Both the position numbers and the translations under genes were made by a program. This document shows, piece after piece, positions 1 to 8,314 of a DNA stretch of 16,241 nt. Numbering within the stretch: position 1 is the first letter of the stretch; every line of letters starts with the position of its first letter. The notes beneath the pieces are model-generated. The model was not told the DNA's origin and ran no database searches. It worked only from the letters and a program-made list of their open reading frames with translations. Source of the DNA: an uncultured Clostridium sp. (GTDB lineage: Bacteria; Bacillota; Clostridia; Lachnospirales; Lachnospiraceae); assembly GCA_900552885.1 (NCBI GenBank), contig USBM01000018.1:1-16241 (forward strand), read 5' to 3'.

Positions 1-96
1 GCAGAGACCCACATTGTAGAGCTGTCAAAGGAGCTGACCCACCAGGGGCACCAGGTGGTCATTGTCTCCAACGGCGGAGTATTTTGCGAACTTTAA
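1..96 (+). pseudogene. Glycosyltransferase (GT4-like) N-terminal fragment, truncated by stop
   Basis: Frame 1 is open from the first base to a TAA at 94-96 and reads as 31 residues. It contains AETHIVELSKEL and later GHQVVIVSNGGV, which resemble the first alpha-helix and second beta-strand of family 4 glycosyltransferases (usually GGAETH...L...G H.V.VVSN.GG). The true start lies outside the window. A real enzyme would continue for over 300 residues, but here the frame ends just after the SNGG turn, 9 bases before the end of the convergent lrp gene. The first ~78 bases are visibly richer in G and C than what follows. It may be a decayed gene remnant or a chimeric join at a contig end. The family call rests on a short match, so confidence is modest. 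Confidence 0.4.
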
Positions 97-105
97 CCAA
101 GAACT

Positions 106-537
106 CTAGCGCTCCTCTTTCACAGTCTTAAGTGTGATATGTGTTCGCGTATTGCCTACTCCCTTAATACTCTTGATCTTACGATGAATCTCCTCTAAGT
201 GCTCCGAATCCGAAGCATAGATCTTTAGTACAAAATCAAAATCTCCGGTCAGATAATAACAGGATGCAATCTCTTCCGTCTCCGCAACCAGCTTTGTGAA
301 ACCATCATAAAACTTTGGATGCTCTAAGCTGATCTCCATGATCGCGATCATTCCCATGCCAAGCTGTTTCTTATCTGTCAGCGCTGTATAACCGCGGATC
401 ACTCCCTGCTGCTCTAATTTCCTGATCCGCTCCGTCACAGCAGACACAGACAGATTCACTTTCTCACTGATCATCGATGCCTTTTCTCTTCCATTTTCTT
501 TCAAACAATCTAAGATATCATAATCTAACCGATCCAT
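106..537 (-). CDS. Lrp/AsnC family transcriptional regulator
   Basis: A small DNA-binding regulator of the Lrp/AsnC (feast/famine) family, which normally binds amino acids or related ligands and assembles into dimers to octamers on DNA. From the chosen start the protein is 143 residues. An N-terminal helix-turn-helix covers about residues 1-50 (MDRLDYDILDCL, then ISEKVNLSVSAVTERIRKLE), followed by the strand-rich RAM ligand-binding domain, with GDFDFVLKI near the middle and a typical length and end. An upstream in-frame ATG at 550-552 would add five residues. I prefer the ATG at 535-537 because family members begin at the MDRLDY helix and a GGAG lies 9 bases upstream of it. The strongest ribosome binding site nearby serves an out-of-frame ATG instead (see findings). 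The ligand and targets cannot be read from sequence. It runs in the same direction as the SNF2 gene upstream, with a 104-base gap. Confidence 0.9.
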   Translation of the reverse strand: MDRLDYDILDCLKENGREKASMISEKVNLSVSAVTERIRKLEQQGVIRGYTALTDKKQLGMGMIAIMEISLEHPKFYDGFTKLVAETEEIASCYYLTGDFDFVLKIYASDSEHLEEIHRKIKSIKGVGNTRTHITLKTVKEER

Positions 538-641
538 ACCTCTACGCTCCATTTTCTTTTATTAAACATACTCTTATCCTTCTTCTATCCGTATATAATT
601 CATTTTACAACCGGTGTTTCCGCATTCTCCTGCACGCACTC

Positions 642-3600
642 TTACATACTGAATAACTGTGCAATCTCTTCCTGTGTCAATGTTGCCAGCGATACACCCT
701 CCGCAGACAATATCTTATCCGCAAGATCTTTCTTGCTCTCCTGCAATTTCAGAATCCGCTCCTCGATCGTATCCTTTGCGATCAATTTGAATACCGTAAC
801 CCGGTTCTCCTGACCAATACGATGGGTACGGTCGGTTGCCTGATTCTGTGCTGCAATATTCCACCACGGATCATAATGAATGACCATATCCGCTGCTGTC
901 AGATTAAGCCCGGTTCCTCCTGCCTTTAACGAGATCAGGAATATCTGTGCCTCTCCCTGCTGAAACCGTTCGACCAGATCTCTCCTCTTGGGTTTCGAAG
1001 TTGCCCCGGTCAGCATGAAATAGGTAATCTTTCGCTTACCAAGTTCTTCTGCAATCCGGTCTAACATTGTAGTAAACTGGGAAAACAGCAGGATACGATG
1101 TCCACCCTCGATCGCATTTTCAATGACATCCATACACGTTGTCAGTTTGGCAGAATCTGAGCGGTAATCCTCATAGAGCAGTCCCGGATCGCAACAGATC
1201 TGTCGAAGTCTGGTCAATTCTGCTAAGATCTGAATCTTATCGGTCGGTTTCGTATTGGCGCCATTTTTCTTCAGATTGATCACGATATGTTTCTCAGTCG
1301 CTTTATATAACTGCTCCTGTTCTTTCCCAAAACGGGTATAAATTACTTTTTCTACTTTATCCGGCAAGTCTTTCAACACATCTTTCTTCAACCGTCGCAG
1401 AAGAAATGGTGCGATCATCTGATGCAGACGCTCGGTTGCTGCCCCTGCCTGTTCCGTCTGCTCCAATATGTTCTGCTCAAATGTCTCCTTGAAATACTTA
1501 TACCGATACAGATATCCCGGCATCAGATATTCAAAGATACTCCACAGCTCGCTTAACCGGTTCTCGATCGGAGTTCCGGTCAAAGCAAACCGGTTGCGGC
1601 TGTTGATCGCCTTTACCGCCTTCGCCGCCTGTGTTGTCGGATTCTTGATATATTGTGCCTCATCAATGATCTGGCAGCCAAACGATTTGCCAACAAACAG
1701 ATCAATATCTCTCTTTAGCAGGTCATACGATGTGATCAGCACATCATAATACTGCCATTCCTCTAACAACTTACGTCGCTCCAATGCAGTTCCTGCAATC
1801 GTTGCCACCCGCATCTTCGGTGCAAACTGTTCAAACTCTGCCTCCCAGTTATACACAAGCGATGCCGGACAAACCACCAGATGCACCATACCTTTTCTCG
1901 TGCTAAGATATGTGATCATCTGCAAAGTCTTACCAAGTCCCATGTCGTCGGCAAGAATTCCTCCAAATCCCATCTCCGACAGTGCACACGCCCACCGGAA
2001 CCCATCTATCTGGTACTGCCGAAGCGTTCCCCTGATCTCCTCCGGCACCGGATATTCTTTCTGCTTCAAATTCTCTGCATTATTAATCCACCGGGTAAAC
2101 ATCGCATCTCTTGTCACCCGGATATAATCTGCATTTTCCTTCATCAATGCATTGAGATATAATGCCCGGTACATTGGCACCTCTGCCATACCCTCCCGAA
2201 GCTGTGCCTTCGTCAAATGCAGATCCTCCTCCATATCTGCCAATGTATCAATCCCACTGGCAGCCAGATTCAACAGTTCTCCATTCCGCAGGCGGTAATA
2301 TTTCTTCCTTCTATGATACGCTGCCAATATGGAAGACAACTCATCAAGGGGCATGCCGTGAATATCCCACGTTACATTTAACAGATTACCCCGGATCGAC
2401 AGCCCTGTTGTAATATTAACCGCAGTTGATATCCTGATCTCTTTAAATGCCTCCGACACATATACTTGTGCGTAATTGCGAAACTGATCCACTCCGGTCT
2501 CGATCAATTCAGCCAGCCGGTCATCATCCTGCCGCAGCAGATAGTGCTTCTGATCCGGTGTCTTTTCCGGAAAATACTGTTCTACCAAAGACCGCAGTTC
2601 ATACTCTGTCCGGACATCACGATAGGTCTCATTTAATCCCGCCATCCGAATCAGGTTATGTTCCTTGTCGCCATACTGCACCTTCGCCTCACAAGTGACA
2701 TCTTTGTCTTTTGTCAGATCGAGATACAGACCAAACTGCCCCTCCTCAATCTGATATTTGGTAAAATCAATATCTTCTACCCTGACATCTGTCCATTTTT
2801 CCAAGACCGGAAGAACAGTACTGCAGAAATTAGCATAATCCCTTTCACATAACGTAAGAGGAACATTTTCTTTGAGTAAACGATGTGCATAACGTCCCCC
2901 ACCATTCCGCTTCTGTTGCAGAAAGTTTACTGCCATCAATTTGATGATCTCCTGCATATCGGTGCAATAGTCCTCACTACACAGATAAATGCAGTTATCC
3001 CACCATACTGCGAAGTTCTGAACTCCCTCTAATACCAGAATCTCCGGAAAGACAACCTCCACCTCTTTCGCTCCCGGCATACCACTGATGATAACGGGTA
3101 GCTTCGGATTACCATTTTTAACTGTAGTTAACATCTTTTCATAATGCAGACAACTCGATACAAGTATCTTCCTGTCTGCATACAGATGAAGTACATCCTC
3201 TAACAAACGCCTGTCCAATGTAAAATAACGATTCTCCGCAGGGCGATACCAGGATACATAGTCATCCTGTCTCTTAGACGGTGCGGACAACATTAACGAC
3301 ACCACATCCCGTGCTTCTTTTGTAAATGCCGACTGGGTGTGAACAAATTCCAACTTCTGTCCATACCTGACATTATCTTGCCTGCGGATGTGGTCTAACA
3401 ACTCATACACATCCTTTACCACATACATCTGGTTCCTTCCGATGCGTAATTCCAAAAACTCATCATCAATATCAATATGCAGTGTAACCTCTAGGTCAAC
3501 ATCCCCGCCTGCAATCTCCTGACAAAACCGGTTCCGTTCCTTTAAGGCAATTCCCGACATTGCATCTAACAGTGACTTTGAACTTTGCTGTTCCGACCAG

Positions 3601-4133
3601 ACCGGCGGCTGGGAAAATGTCCGTCCGGATGACGATACCGCCTGATTGACGACCGGCATTGTTATTCCCTTCTGTACCAGACCGGATTCCAGCAACGGAT
3701 TCAGATACCGGTCACCTTCCTCATAATTTTCCTCCGTAAGATCCGCACTGTCTCCAATCCCGCCATGATCTAACAATTCCTCTACTTCTTCCATATCTAC
3801 GCAGAAATTAATCTCTAACAAGGTTGCCACCAAATGCTTACAGAATCCACTATATTGCACAAATGCCTTACAATCACATGAGCCCTCACAAATCTCAATC
3901 TGCTTTCTTCCCCGGCTCCGCTCCAACTTTACACTTGTATGATATACCGTATCGCCATGACTGCCTTCGACCTGACCGATCATCTGCACTACATCATTGG
4001 AAGCCTTCTTCATCAACAAAGATAATACCGAATCCTCTTCATACAGATTCTTCCCCCGATTGAAAGTAACCGGAATGGTACATTCTCTTTTTATCTCTTT
4101 TTCACTGATCAAACTCATGTCTCTACACTCCAT
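642..4133 (-). CDS. SNF2-family DEAD-like helicase with SWIM zinc finger
   Basis: A 1163-residue bacterial SNF2/Rad54-type ATP-driven DNA translocase. Near the N-terminus a SWIM zinc finger is visible (C86-x-C88...C98-x-H100). A long middle section (about 200-690) fits the bacterial SNF2-associated domain. The motor follows: Walker A DDMGLGKT at 729-736, DEAQ box at 824-827, LTGTP at 851-855, then the second RecA lobe with LLFSQF (~1015), SLKAGGTGLNLT (~1068) and QATDRTHRIGQ (1098-1108). All motor motifs are intact, so it should be an active ATPase. The cellular role of these stand-alone SWIM-SNF2 proteins in Firmicutes is poorly defined; remodelling of protein-DNA or RNA polymerase complexes is a family-based guess. 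The start is ambiguous: ATG 4131-4133 has AGGA six bases upstream, while in-frame ATG 4116-4118 has GGAG nine bases upstream. It lies 57 bases after the dnaB stop, beyond a terminator. Confidence 0.93.
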   Translation of the reverse strand: MECRDMSLISEKEIKRECTIPVTFNRGKNLYEEDSVLSLLMKKASNDVVQMIGQVEGSHGDTVYHTSVKLERSRGRKQIEICEGSCDCKAFVQYSGFCKHLVATLLEINFCVDMEEVEELLDHGGIGDSADLTEENYEEGDRYLNPLLESGLVQKGITMPVVNQAVSSSGRTFSQPPVWSEQQSSKSLLDAMSGIALKERNRFCQEIAGGDVDLEVTLHIDIDDEFLELRIGRNQMYVVKDVYELLDHIRRQDNVRYGQKLEFVHTQSAFTKEARDVVSLMLSAPSKRQDDYVSWYRPAENRYFTLDRRLLEDVLHLYADRKILVSSCLHYEKMLTTVKNGNPKLPVIISGMPGAKEVEVVFPEILVLEGVQNFAVWWDNCIYLCSEDYCTDMQEIIKLMAVNFLQQKRNGGGRYAHRLLKENVPLTLCERDYANFCSTVLPVLEKWTDVRVEDIDFTKYQIEEGQFGLYLDLTKDKDVTCEAKVQYGDKEHNLIRMAGLNETYRDVRTEYELRSLVEQYFPEKTPDQKHYLLRQDDDRLAELIETGVDQFRNYAQVYVSEAFKEIRISTAVNITTGLSIRGNLLNVTWDIHGMPLDELSSILAAYHRRKKYYRLRNGELLNLAASGIDTLADMEEDLHLTKAQLREGMAEVPMYRALYLNALMKENADYIRVTRDAMFTRWINNAENLKQKEYPVPEEIRGTLRQYQIDGFRWACALSEMGFGGILADDMGLGKTLQMITYLSTRKGMVHLVVCPASLVYNWEAEFEQFAPKMRVATIAGTALERRKLLEEWQYYDVLITSYDLLKRDIDLFVGKSFGCQIIDEAQYIKNPTTQAAKAVKAINSRNRFALTGTPIENRLSELWSIFEYLMPGYLYRYKYFKETFEQNILEQTEQAGAATERLHQMIAPFLLRRLKKDVLKDLPDKVEKVIYTRFGKEQEQLYKATEKHIVINLKKNGANTKPTDKIQILAELTRLRQICCDPGLLYEDYRSDSAKLTTCMDVIENAIEGGHRILLFSQFTTMLDRIAEELGKRKITYFMLTGATSKPKRRDLVERFQQGEAQIFLISLKAGGTGLNLTAADMVIHYDPWWNIAAQNQATDRTHRIGQENRVTVFKLIAKDTIEERILKLQESKKDLADKILSAEGVSLATLTQEEIAQLFSM

Positions 4134-4179
4134 CTGTCATCCTGTTGCCACTTTCCATACCATATGAAAAGTCCTATAA

Positions 4180-4210
4180 GAAAAGGGCGACTATGCCGGC
4201 CGCCCTTTTC
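4180..4210 (-). terminator. Terminator hairpin overlapping the dnaB stop codon
   Basis: An inverted repeat with 10-base arms, 4180-4189 (GAAAAGGGCG) and 4201-4210 (CGCCCTTTTC), encloses an 11-base loop. Read on the minus strand it gives a GGGCG/CGCCC stem with an A tract before and UUUUCUUAU after, the pattern of an intrinsic terminator that can work in either direction. The TAG stop of dnaB (4191-4193) lies in the loop and the first arm is inside the last codons of dnaB. It probably ends the gdpP-rplI-dnaB transcript before the SNF2 gene. Confidence 0.7.
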
Positions 4211-5537
4211 GTTCCTTATTACCAAACTTGGTATATTTTCCCATCCAGACAAGCTCAACCGGTCCGGTGGAACCATTTCTTTGCTTTGCTACAATGATAT
4301 CCGCAATACCCGGCTTTGTGGATTCTTTGTTGTAATAATCATCACGGTAAATAAACATGATAACGTCCGCATCCTGCTCAATCGCTCCCGATTCACGCAG
4401 ATCCGACATCACCGGCTTATGATCCTCACGGCTGTCCACCGCACGGTTAAGCTGCGACAATGCTACCACCGGAACGTTCAACTCACGTGCTAACTTCTTA
4501 AGAGAACGGCTGATCTCGGAGATCTCCTGCTGTCGGGACTCCGTCCGTCCACTACCGTTCATCAACTGTAAATAGTCAATAATGATCAAGCCGATATCCT
4601 GTGTCTGCTTTAACTTTCGACATTTCGAACGAAGCTCTGCAATCGTAATACCCGGTGTATCGTCAATAAACATCGGTGTCGAACCGACCCGGTATGTAGA
4701 ATCGATCAGCTTATCCCAATCCGAATCCACCAACTGACCGGTTCGTATCGCTTGTGAATCTACCATAGAATCCATTGCGATCAGACGCGTTGCCAACTGT
4801 TCCTTGCTCATCTCCAGACTGAAAATCGCACAAGGCACATCTGCTTTCATTGCCGCATACTGTGCAATATTCAGTGCAAATGCAGTCTTACCCATCGCCG
4901 GTCTGGCTGCAATCAGTATCAGTTCCGAGCCATGCAGACCCGTAAGTTTTTCATCCAGATCAATGAATCCCGTCGGTACACCGGTGATCTTACTGCCGCG
5001 TTTTGCACTCGCCTCTATCGTATCCAATACATTCAATACGATGTCCTGCATCGGAACGAATTCATCCCCGCCGTTCCGTTTTTGCACAATATCAAATAAT
5101 TCCTTCTCGGAATCCTCTAACAGATCTGCCACATCATTTTGTCCAAGGTAACATGCCTCAGTCGTCTTCTCGGTAAACCGGATCATTTTCCGCAACACCG
5201 CTTTGTCCTGCACGATCTGTGCGTACTGCTTGGCATGACTTGAAGTTGGCACCATATTGATAATATCACCGACATATTCCATGCTGCTGACAGAGTCCGG
5301 TGCCCCCATCTCCTTTAACTTCTCGCTAACAGTCAACAGATCCACCGGTTTACCTTCGTTATACAGAGAAAGCATTGCCTCAAACAATAACCCAAACTGA
5401 CTATAATAAAAATCATCCTTAGTTAAAATGTCGGCAACCTCTACAATGGCATCCCGATCCATCAGCATCGAACCGATCACAGACTGTTCTGCTTCCATAC
5501 TATTCGGTTGTTTCTTCTTAATTACTGCCTCATCCAT
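4191..5537 (-). CDS. dnaB: Replicative DNA helicase DnaB
   Basis: The hexameric helicase that unwinds DNA at the replication fork. The 448-residue length is normal for the family. An N-terminal helical domain (about 10-110) contains SMEAEQSVIGSML, the usual primase-interacting head. A linker leads to the RecA-type motor, with Walker A ARPAMGKTAF at 211-220, Walker B IIIDYLQL at 318-325, SQLNR at 361-365, and the C-terminal AKQRNGSTG (417-425) carrying the arginine finger region. No intein or insertion is present. The start at 5537 is the first ATG after an AGGA eight bases upstream. It follows rplI by 62 bases, in the gdpP-rplI-dnaB order widespread in Firmicutes, and its C-terminal codons form part of the terminator. 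Confidence 0.97.
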   Translation of the reverse strand: MDEAVIKKKQPNSMEAEQSVIGSMLMDRDAIVEVADILTKDDFYYSQFGLLFEAMLSLYNEGKPVDLLTVSEKLKEMGAPDSVSSMEYVGDIINMVPTSSHAKQYAQIVQDKAVLRKMIRFTEKTTEACYLGQNDVADLLEDSEKELFDIVQKRNGGDEFVPMQDIVLNVLDTIEASAKRGSKITGVPTGFIDLDEKLTGLHGSELILIAARPAMGKTAFALNIAQYAAMKADVPCAIFSLEMSKEQLATRLIAMDSMVDSQAIRTGQLVDSDWDKLIDSTYRVGSTPMFIDDTPGITIAELRSKCRKLKQTQDIGLIIIDYLQLMNGSGRTESRQQEISEISRSLKKLARELNVPVVALSQLNRAVDSREDHKPVMSDLRESGAIEQDADVIMFIYRDDYYNKESTKPGIADIIVAKQRNGSTGPVELVWMGKYTKFGNKERKGRPA

Positions 5538-5567
5538 CTTATCTATCCTATATCTGCATTTATCAAT

Positions 5568-5585
5568 GATGCATCTGTCTGCATC
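5568..5585 (-). other. Small hairpin in the rplI-dnaB spacer
   Basis: A 6-base inverted repeat (GATGCA at 5568-5573, TGCATC at 5580-5585) with a 6-base loop lies in the 62-base spacer between rplI and dnaB. No U tract follows it on the minus strand, so it is not a terminator. It could be an RNA-processing or translation-tuning stem, or chance. Confidence 0.25.
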
Positions 5586-5599
5586 TTACGTCCACAATA

Positions 5600-6046
5600 T
5601 TACTTTCCTACTACTTTCACTGTTAAGGTGGTTGTCACCTGTGGATGAAGCTTGATCTTAACCTCATGTGTACCCACCGCCTTGATCGCATCCTTCAACT
5701 GCACTTTCTTCTTATCGACATCATGACCAAGTTGTGCCTTTACCTCTTCCGCGATCTCTTTTGAAGATACGGAGCCAAAACTCTTGCCGCCTTCACCGAC
5801 CTTGATCGCAACTGTAATCTCCTCGGATTCGATCTGTTTACCAAGTGCCTGTGCTGCTGCCAAATGTTCTGCCGCTAACTTATCATCATTGGCTTTCTTA
5901 AGCTTCAGATCATTCAGATTCTTACCGGTTGCCTCAAGTGCCTGCCCCTTCTTGATCAACACATTACGGCCATAGCCGTCATTGACCTTGACCACATCGC
6001 CCTTCTTACCTACATTTTTCACATCTTCTAACAAAATTACCTGCAT
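5600..6046 (-). CDS. rplI: 50S ribosomal protein L9
   Basis: Structural protein of the large ribosomal subunit that binds 23S rRNA at the L1 stalk base and helps keep the reading frame. The N-terminal globular domain starts MQVILLEDVKNVGKKGDVV and includes the conserved GYGRNVLIKKGQA segment. A long connecting helix rich in K, A and L (about 45-75) leads to the C-terminal domain with GKSFGSVSSKEIAE and GTHEVKIKLHP. From the ATG at 6044-6046 the protein is 148 residues, the standard length. An in-frame GTG four codons upstream (6056-6058) would give 152, but that GTG lies inside the AAAGGTGG ribosome binding site, which sits 8 bases before the ATG, so I reject it. It lies between gdpP and dnaB. 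Confidence 0.97.
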   Translation of the reverse strand: MQVILLEDVKNVGKKGDVVKVNDGYGRNVLIKKGQALEATGKNLNDLKLKKANDDKLAAEHLAAAQALGKQIESEEITVAIKVGEGGKSFGSVSSKEIAEEVKAQLGHDVDKKKVQLKDAIKAVGTHEVKIKLHPQVTTTLTVKVVGK

Positions 6047-6109
6047 ATTCGTATCCACCTTTCTGCTCTATCTCTTTCTATCCATTCCATGTTCTTCTTA
6101 CAAAAGAAT

Positions 6110-8170
6110 CTAGAACTCTCCATCATCCCGCATCTTACGCACAAGATCCCGGATCTGTTGCTTGACATCTTCGATATCGGCATTCTCAATCTGGGCACCT
6201 GCCACCGTTCCGTGACCACCACCGCCAAACTGCTCCATGATCACCTGAACATTCACGTCATCAATACTTCTGGCACTGATATATACTACATTATCAATCT
6301 TAGACAATACAAAAGATGCCCTCACATTATCAATATCTAACAGATCATTGGCAACCTTAGCGGCTAATACAGTCGGACTGTCCACTCCTTCGGTCGGCAC
6401 ATCGGAGATTGCAAAATTGTCTAAGAATAATTCCGCATCTTCCACACCCTTTGCCAATTGTTTGTAACTGTCAATATCCGTCCGGTATGCTTTACGCACA
6501 CGCGTCATATCCGCACCTGACTTACGTAAGAATGACGCAGCCTCAAATGTACGGACACCCGTCTTCGTTACAAAATTATCTGTATCAACCAGGATTCCTG
6601 CATACATCGCATCTGCCTCTGCCGGACGCAGTTTCGGCTTATCCATGCTGTACTGTAAGATCTCTGCCACCATCTCACAAGCGGAAGATGCATATGGTTC
6701 AATATAGGAAAGCGTTGCATGCTCAATAACCTCACCGCTTTGTCTGTGATGATCAATCACAACAATATTTCTCGTATGCGCCAACAACTCCTCGCACTCT
6801 GTTAAATGCGGCCGGTTGACATCTACAACGATCACAACCGTATTGCCATCGACTGCCTCTAACGCCTGCTCGCTATTAAAGAACATATCCTCGGGGTATA
6901 CGTTACTTCCAATAAAGTTATTCATCGCCGGACGGATGGAACTTGTCACCTCATTAATAACAATATGTGCTTTCTTATCCATCATGCACGCCAACCGATA
7001 GATACCAAGTGCGGAGCCTAAGCAGTCAATATCCGGCTTCTTATGTCCCATAATAATAACCCTGTCTTTCGTGATCAGCATTTCCTTTAGGGCATGTGCT
7101 TTCACTCTTGCCTTCACACGGGTATTCTTCTCTGCCGACTGTGTCTTGCCTCCGTAATAAATGATCTTGTCACCTTTCTTAATGACTGCCTGATCACCAC
7201 CACGCCCAAGTGCCATATCCATTGCCATATGCGAATACTCATACGCTGTCGTATAATTATCATCATCCGGATCAATTCCGACTGCAATACTTAATGTAAC
7301 CGGTGTCTCATTACCGATATTAATACTTCTAACCTCATCTAACAGCGAAAACTTTCCCTGCTGCAACTGTTCTAAATGCTGTTGCTGACAGACGAACAGA
7401 TACTTGTCCTTCTCTAACTTCGTAATGATTGCTTTCGCCGTCTGCATATATTTGGTAATCTTCCGGTCGATCAATGCAACAAGCAATGCCCGACGCACTT
7501 CTTCCGTTGACTCCATCGCCTCTTCATAATTATCAATATAGATATGTCCGGCTACTAGCTTGATCTTCTCCTTCTCTTCTAATGCCTCTACTAACTGTGT
7601 CTCATCATATAGATAGATTGCAAACAGAATATCATCCTCGTGTGCATCTTCTGCCAGATTCGTCGACAACACATTCTGCACATCTACCCGCCGGATCTCC
7701 ACCCGGTAATTCTTTTCATTCTGATAGATATGAACAACCCGCTGGTTCTCATCTTCCGGCTCCATCTGCAACAACTCTAACGTAATATCGGTAAATATAT
7801 GCTGGATATGCTTACGCATATGCTGCCGATCACTTTTCACAATATCGTAAAATGCCTTGTTGCTCCACAGCACCCGGCCGTTTGAATCCACTAACGTATA
7901 TGGAACTGCCAACTCCTTGATCAGCTTACTCTGTACCGAACCATGTGCAAAACTGAACGCCACCAGATCAGACATGATATTCGGACGTTTCCGGAAATAC
8001 AAATACATAACCACGCCAAAATAAGCCAGTATAAAGACCGTTACAACCACACCGCTGGTAGTGTCAACACCATACACAACGCCATTCATAACGACCAATA
8101 ATACTGCCATATAAAATGGAACCTTTAAATATTTCTCTATCTCCTTCTTCAATAGATTCTTATCATTCAT
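6110..8170 (-). CDS. gdpP: Cyclic-di-AMP phosphodiesterase GdpP (DHH family)
   Basis: Membrane-anchored enzyme that cleaves c-di-AMP to pApA, controlling a second messenger for potassium/osmotic balance and cell wall stress. From the chosen start it has 686 residues. Two hydrophobic segments lie within about residues 17-60. A PAS-like domain (VPYTLVDSNGRVLWSN, ~90-195) is followed by a degenerate GGDEF domain (~210-330) lacking a GGDEF motif, as in this family. The DHH domain then shows MGHKKPDIDCLGSALG (~374-389) and VIDHHR (~471-476), and the DHHA1 domain shows FGGGGHGTVAGAQ (~648-660). All key DHH motifs are present. The ATG at 8168-8170 is preferred over the GTG at 8180-8182, which lies in the AAAGTGG ribosome binding region. 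It heads the gdpP-rplI-dnaB block, after a leader that is unusually rich in repeats and hairpins. Confidence 0.95.
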   Translation of the reverse strand: MNDKNLLKKEIEKYLKVPFYMAVLLVVMNGVVYGVDTTSGVVVTVFILAYFGVVMYLYFRKRPNIMSDLVAFSFAHGSVQSKLIKELAVPYTLVDSNGRVLWSNKAFYDIVKSDRQHMRKHIQHIFTDITLELLQMEPEDENQRVVHIYQNEKNYRVEIRRVDVQNVLSTNLAEDAHEDDILFAIYLYDETQLVEALEEKEKIKLVAGHIYIDNYEEAMESTEEVRRALLVALIDRKITKYMQTAKAIITKLEKDKYLFVCQQQHLEQLQQGKFSLLDEVRSINIGNETPVTLSIAVGIDPDDDNYTTAYEYSHMAMDMALGRGGDQAVIKKGDKIIYYGGKTQSAEKNTRVKARVKAHALKEMLITKDRVIIMGHKKPDIDCLGSALGIYRLACMMDKKAHIVINEVTSSIRPAMNNFIGSNVYPEDMFFNSEQALEAVDGNTVVIVVDVNRPHLTECEELLAHTRNIVVIDHHRQSGEVIEHATLSYIEPYASSACEMVAEILQYSMDKPKLRPAEADAMYAGILVDTDNFVTKTGVRTFEAASFLRKSGADMTRVRKAYRTDIDSYKQLAKGVEDAELFLDNFAISDVPTEGVDSPTVLAAKVANDLLDIDNVRASFVLSKIDNVVYISARSIDDVNVQVIMEQFGGGGHGTVAGAQIENADIEDVKQQIRDLVRKMRDDGEF

Positions 8171-8201
8171 TTTCTCTACCACTTTCTATATCTATACAGT
8201 T

Positions 8202-8310
8202 ACGCGAACGCCATCTCGAATCCTTCGGATTCTCGATGTTCGTTGCACTCGCGTTTCTTCGCATGAACGTTCATCTCGAATCCTTCGGATTCTCGATGTT
8301 CGTTGCACTC
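8202..8310. repeat. Two-copy tandem repeat, period 60, each copy a long imperfect palindrome
   Basis: Two identical 39-base copies, 8212-8250 and 8272-8310, lie exactly 60 bases apart with 21 bases between them. Each can fold as a long stem with arms AACG..CATC..GAATCC, loop TTC, and arms GGATTC..GATG..CGTT. In the second copy the unpaired bases form symmetrical two-base internal loops. The spacer contains a perfect 12-base palindrome, ATGAACGTTCAT (8263-8274). The copies lie 42 bases upstream of the gdpP start. Perfect identity of two copies suggests recent duplication or a mobile/REP-like repeat family. A spurious small plus-strand reading frame runs through it. Confidence 0.85.
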
Positions 8311-8314
8311 ACAT

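Noticed and set aside
553..641. Promoter for lrp in the SNF2-lrp spacer
   Set aside because: AT-rich stretches and TTGTAA are present, but no -35/-10 pair with 16-18 base spacing could be found.
642..4133. SNF2 helicase as part of a phage-defence system (for example DISARM-like)
   Set aside because: No methyltransferase-nuclease or phospholipase D partner is adjacent, and the gene sits among core genes with matching composition.
8202..8310. CRISPR-like array (39-base repeats with a 21-base spacer)
   Set aside because: There are only two copies, the spacer is itself palindromic, the repeats are nearly complete hairpins, and no cas genes are near.
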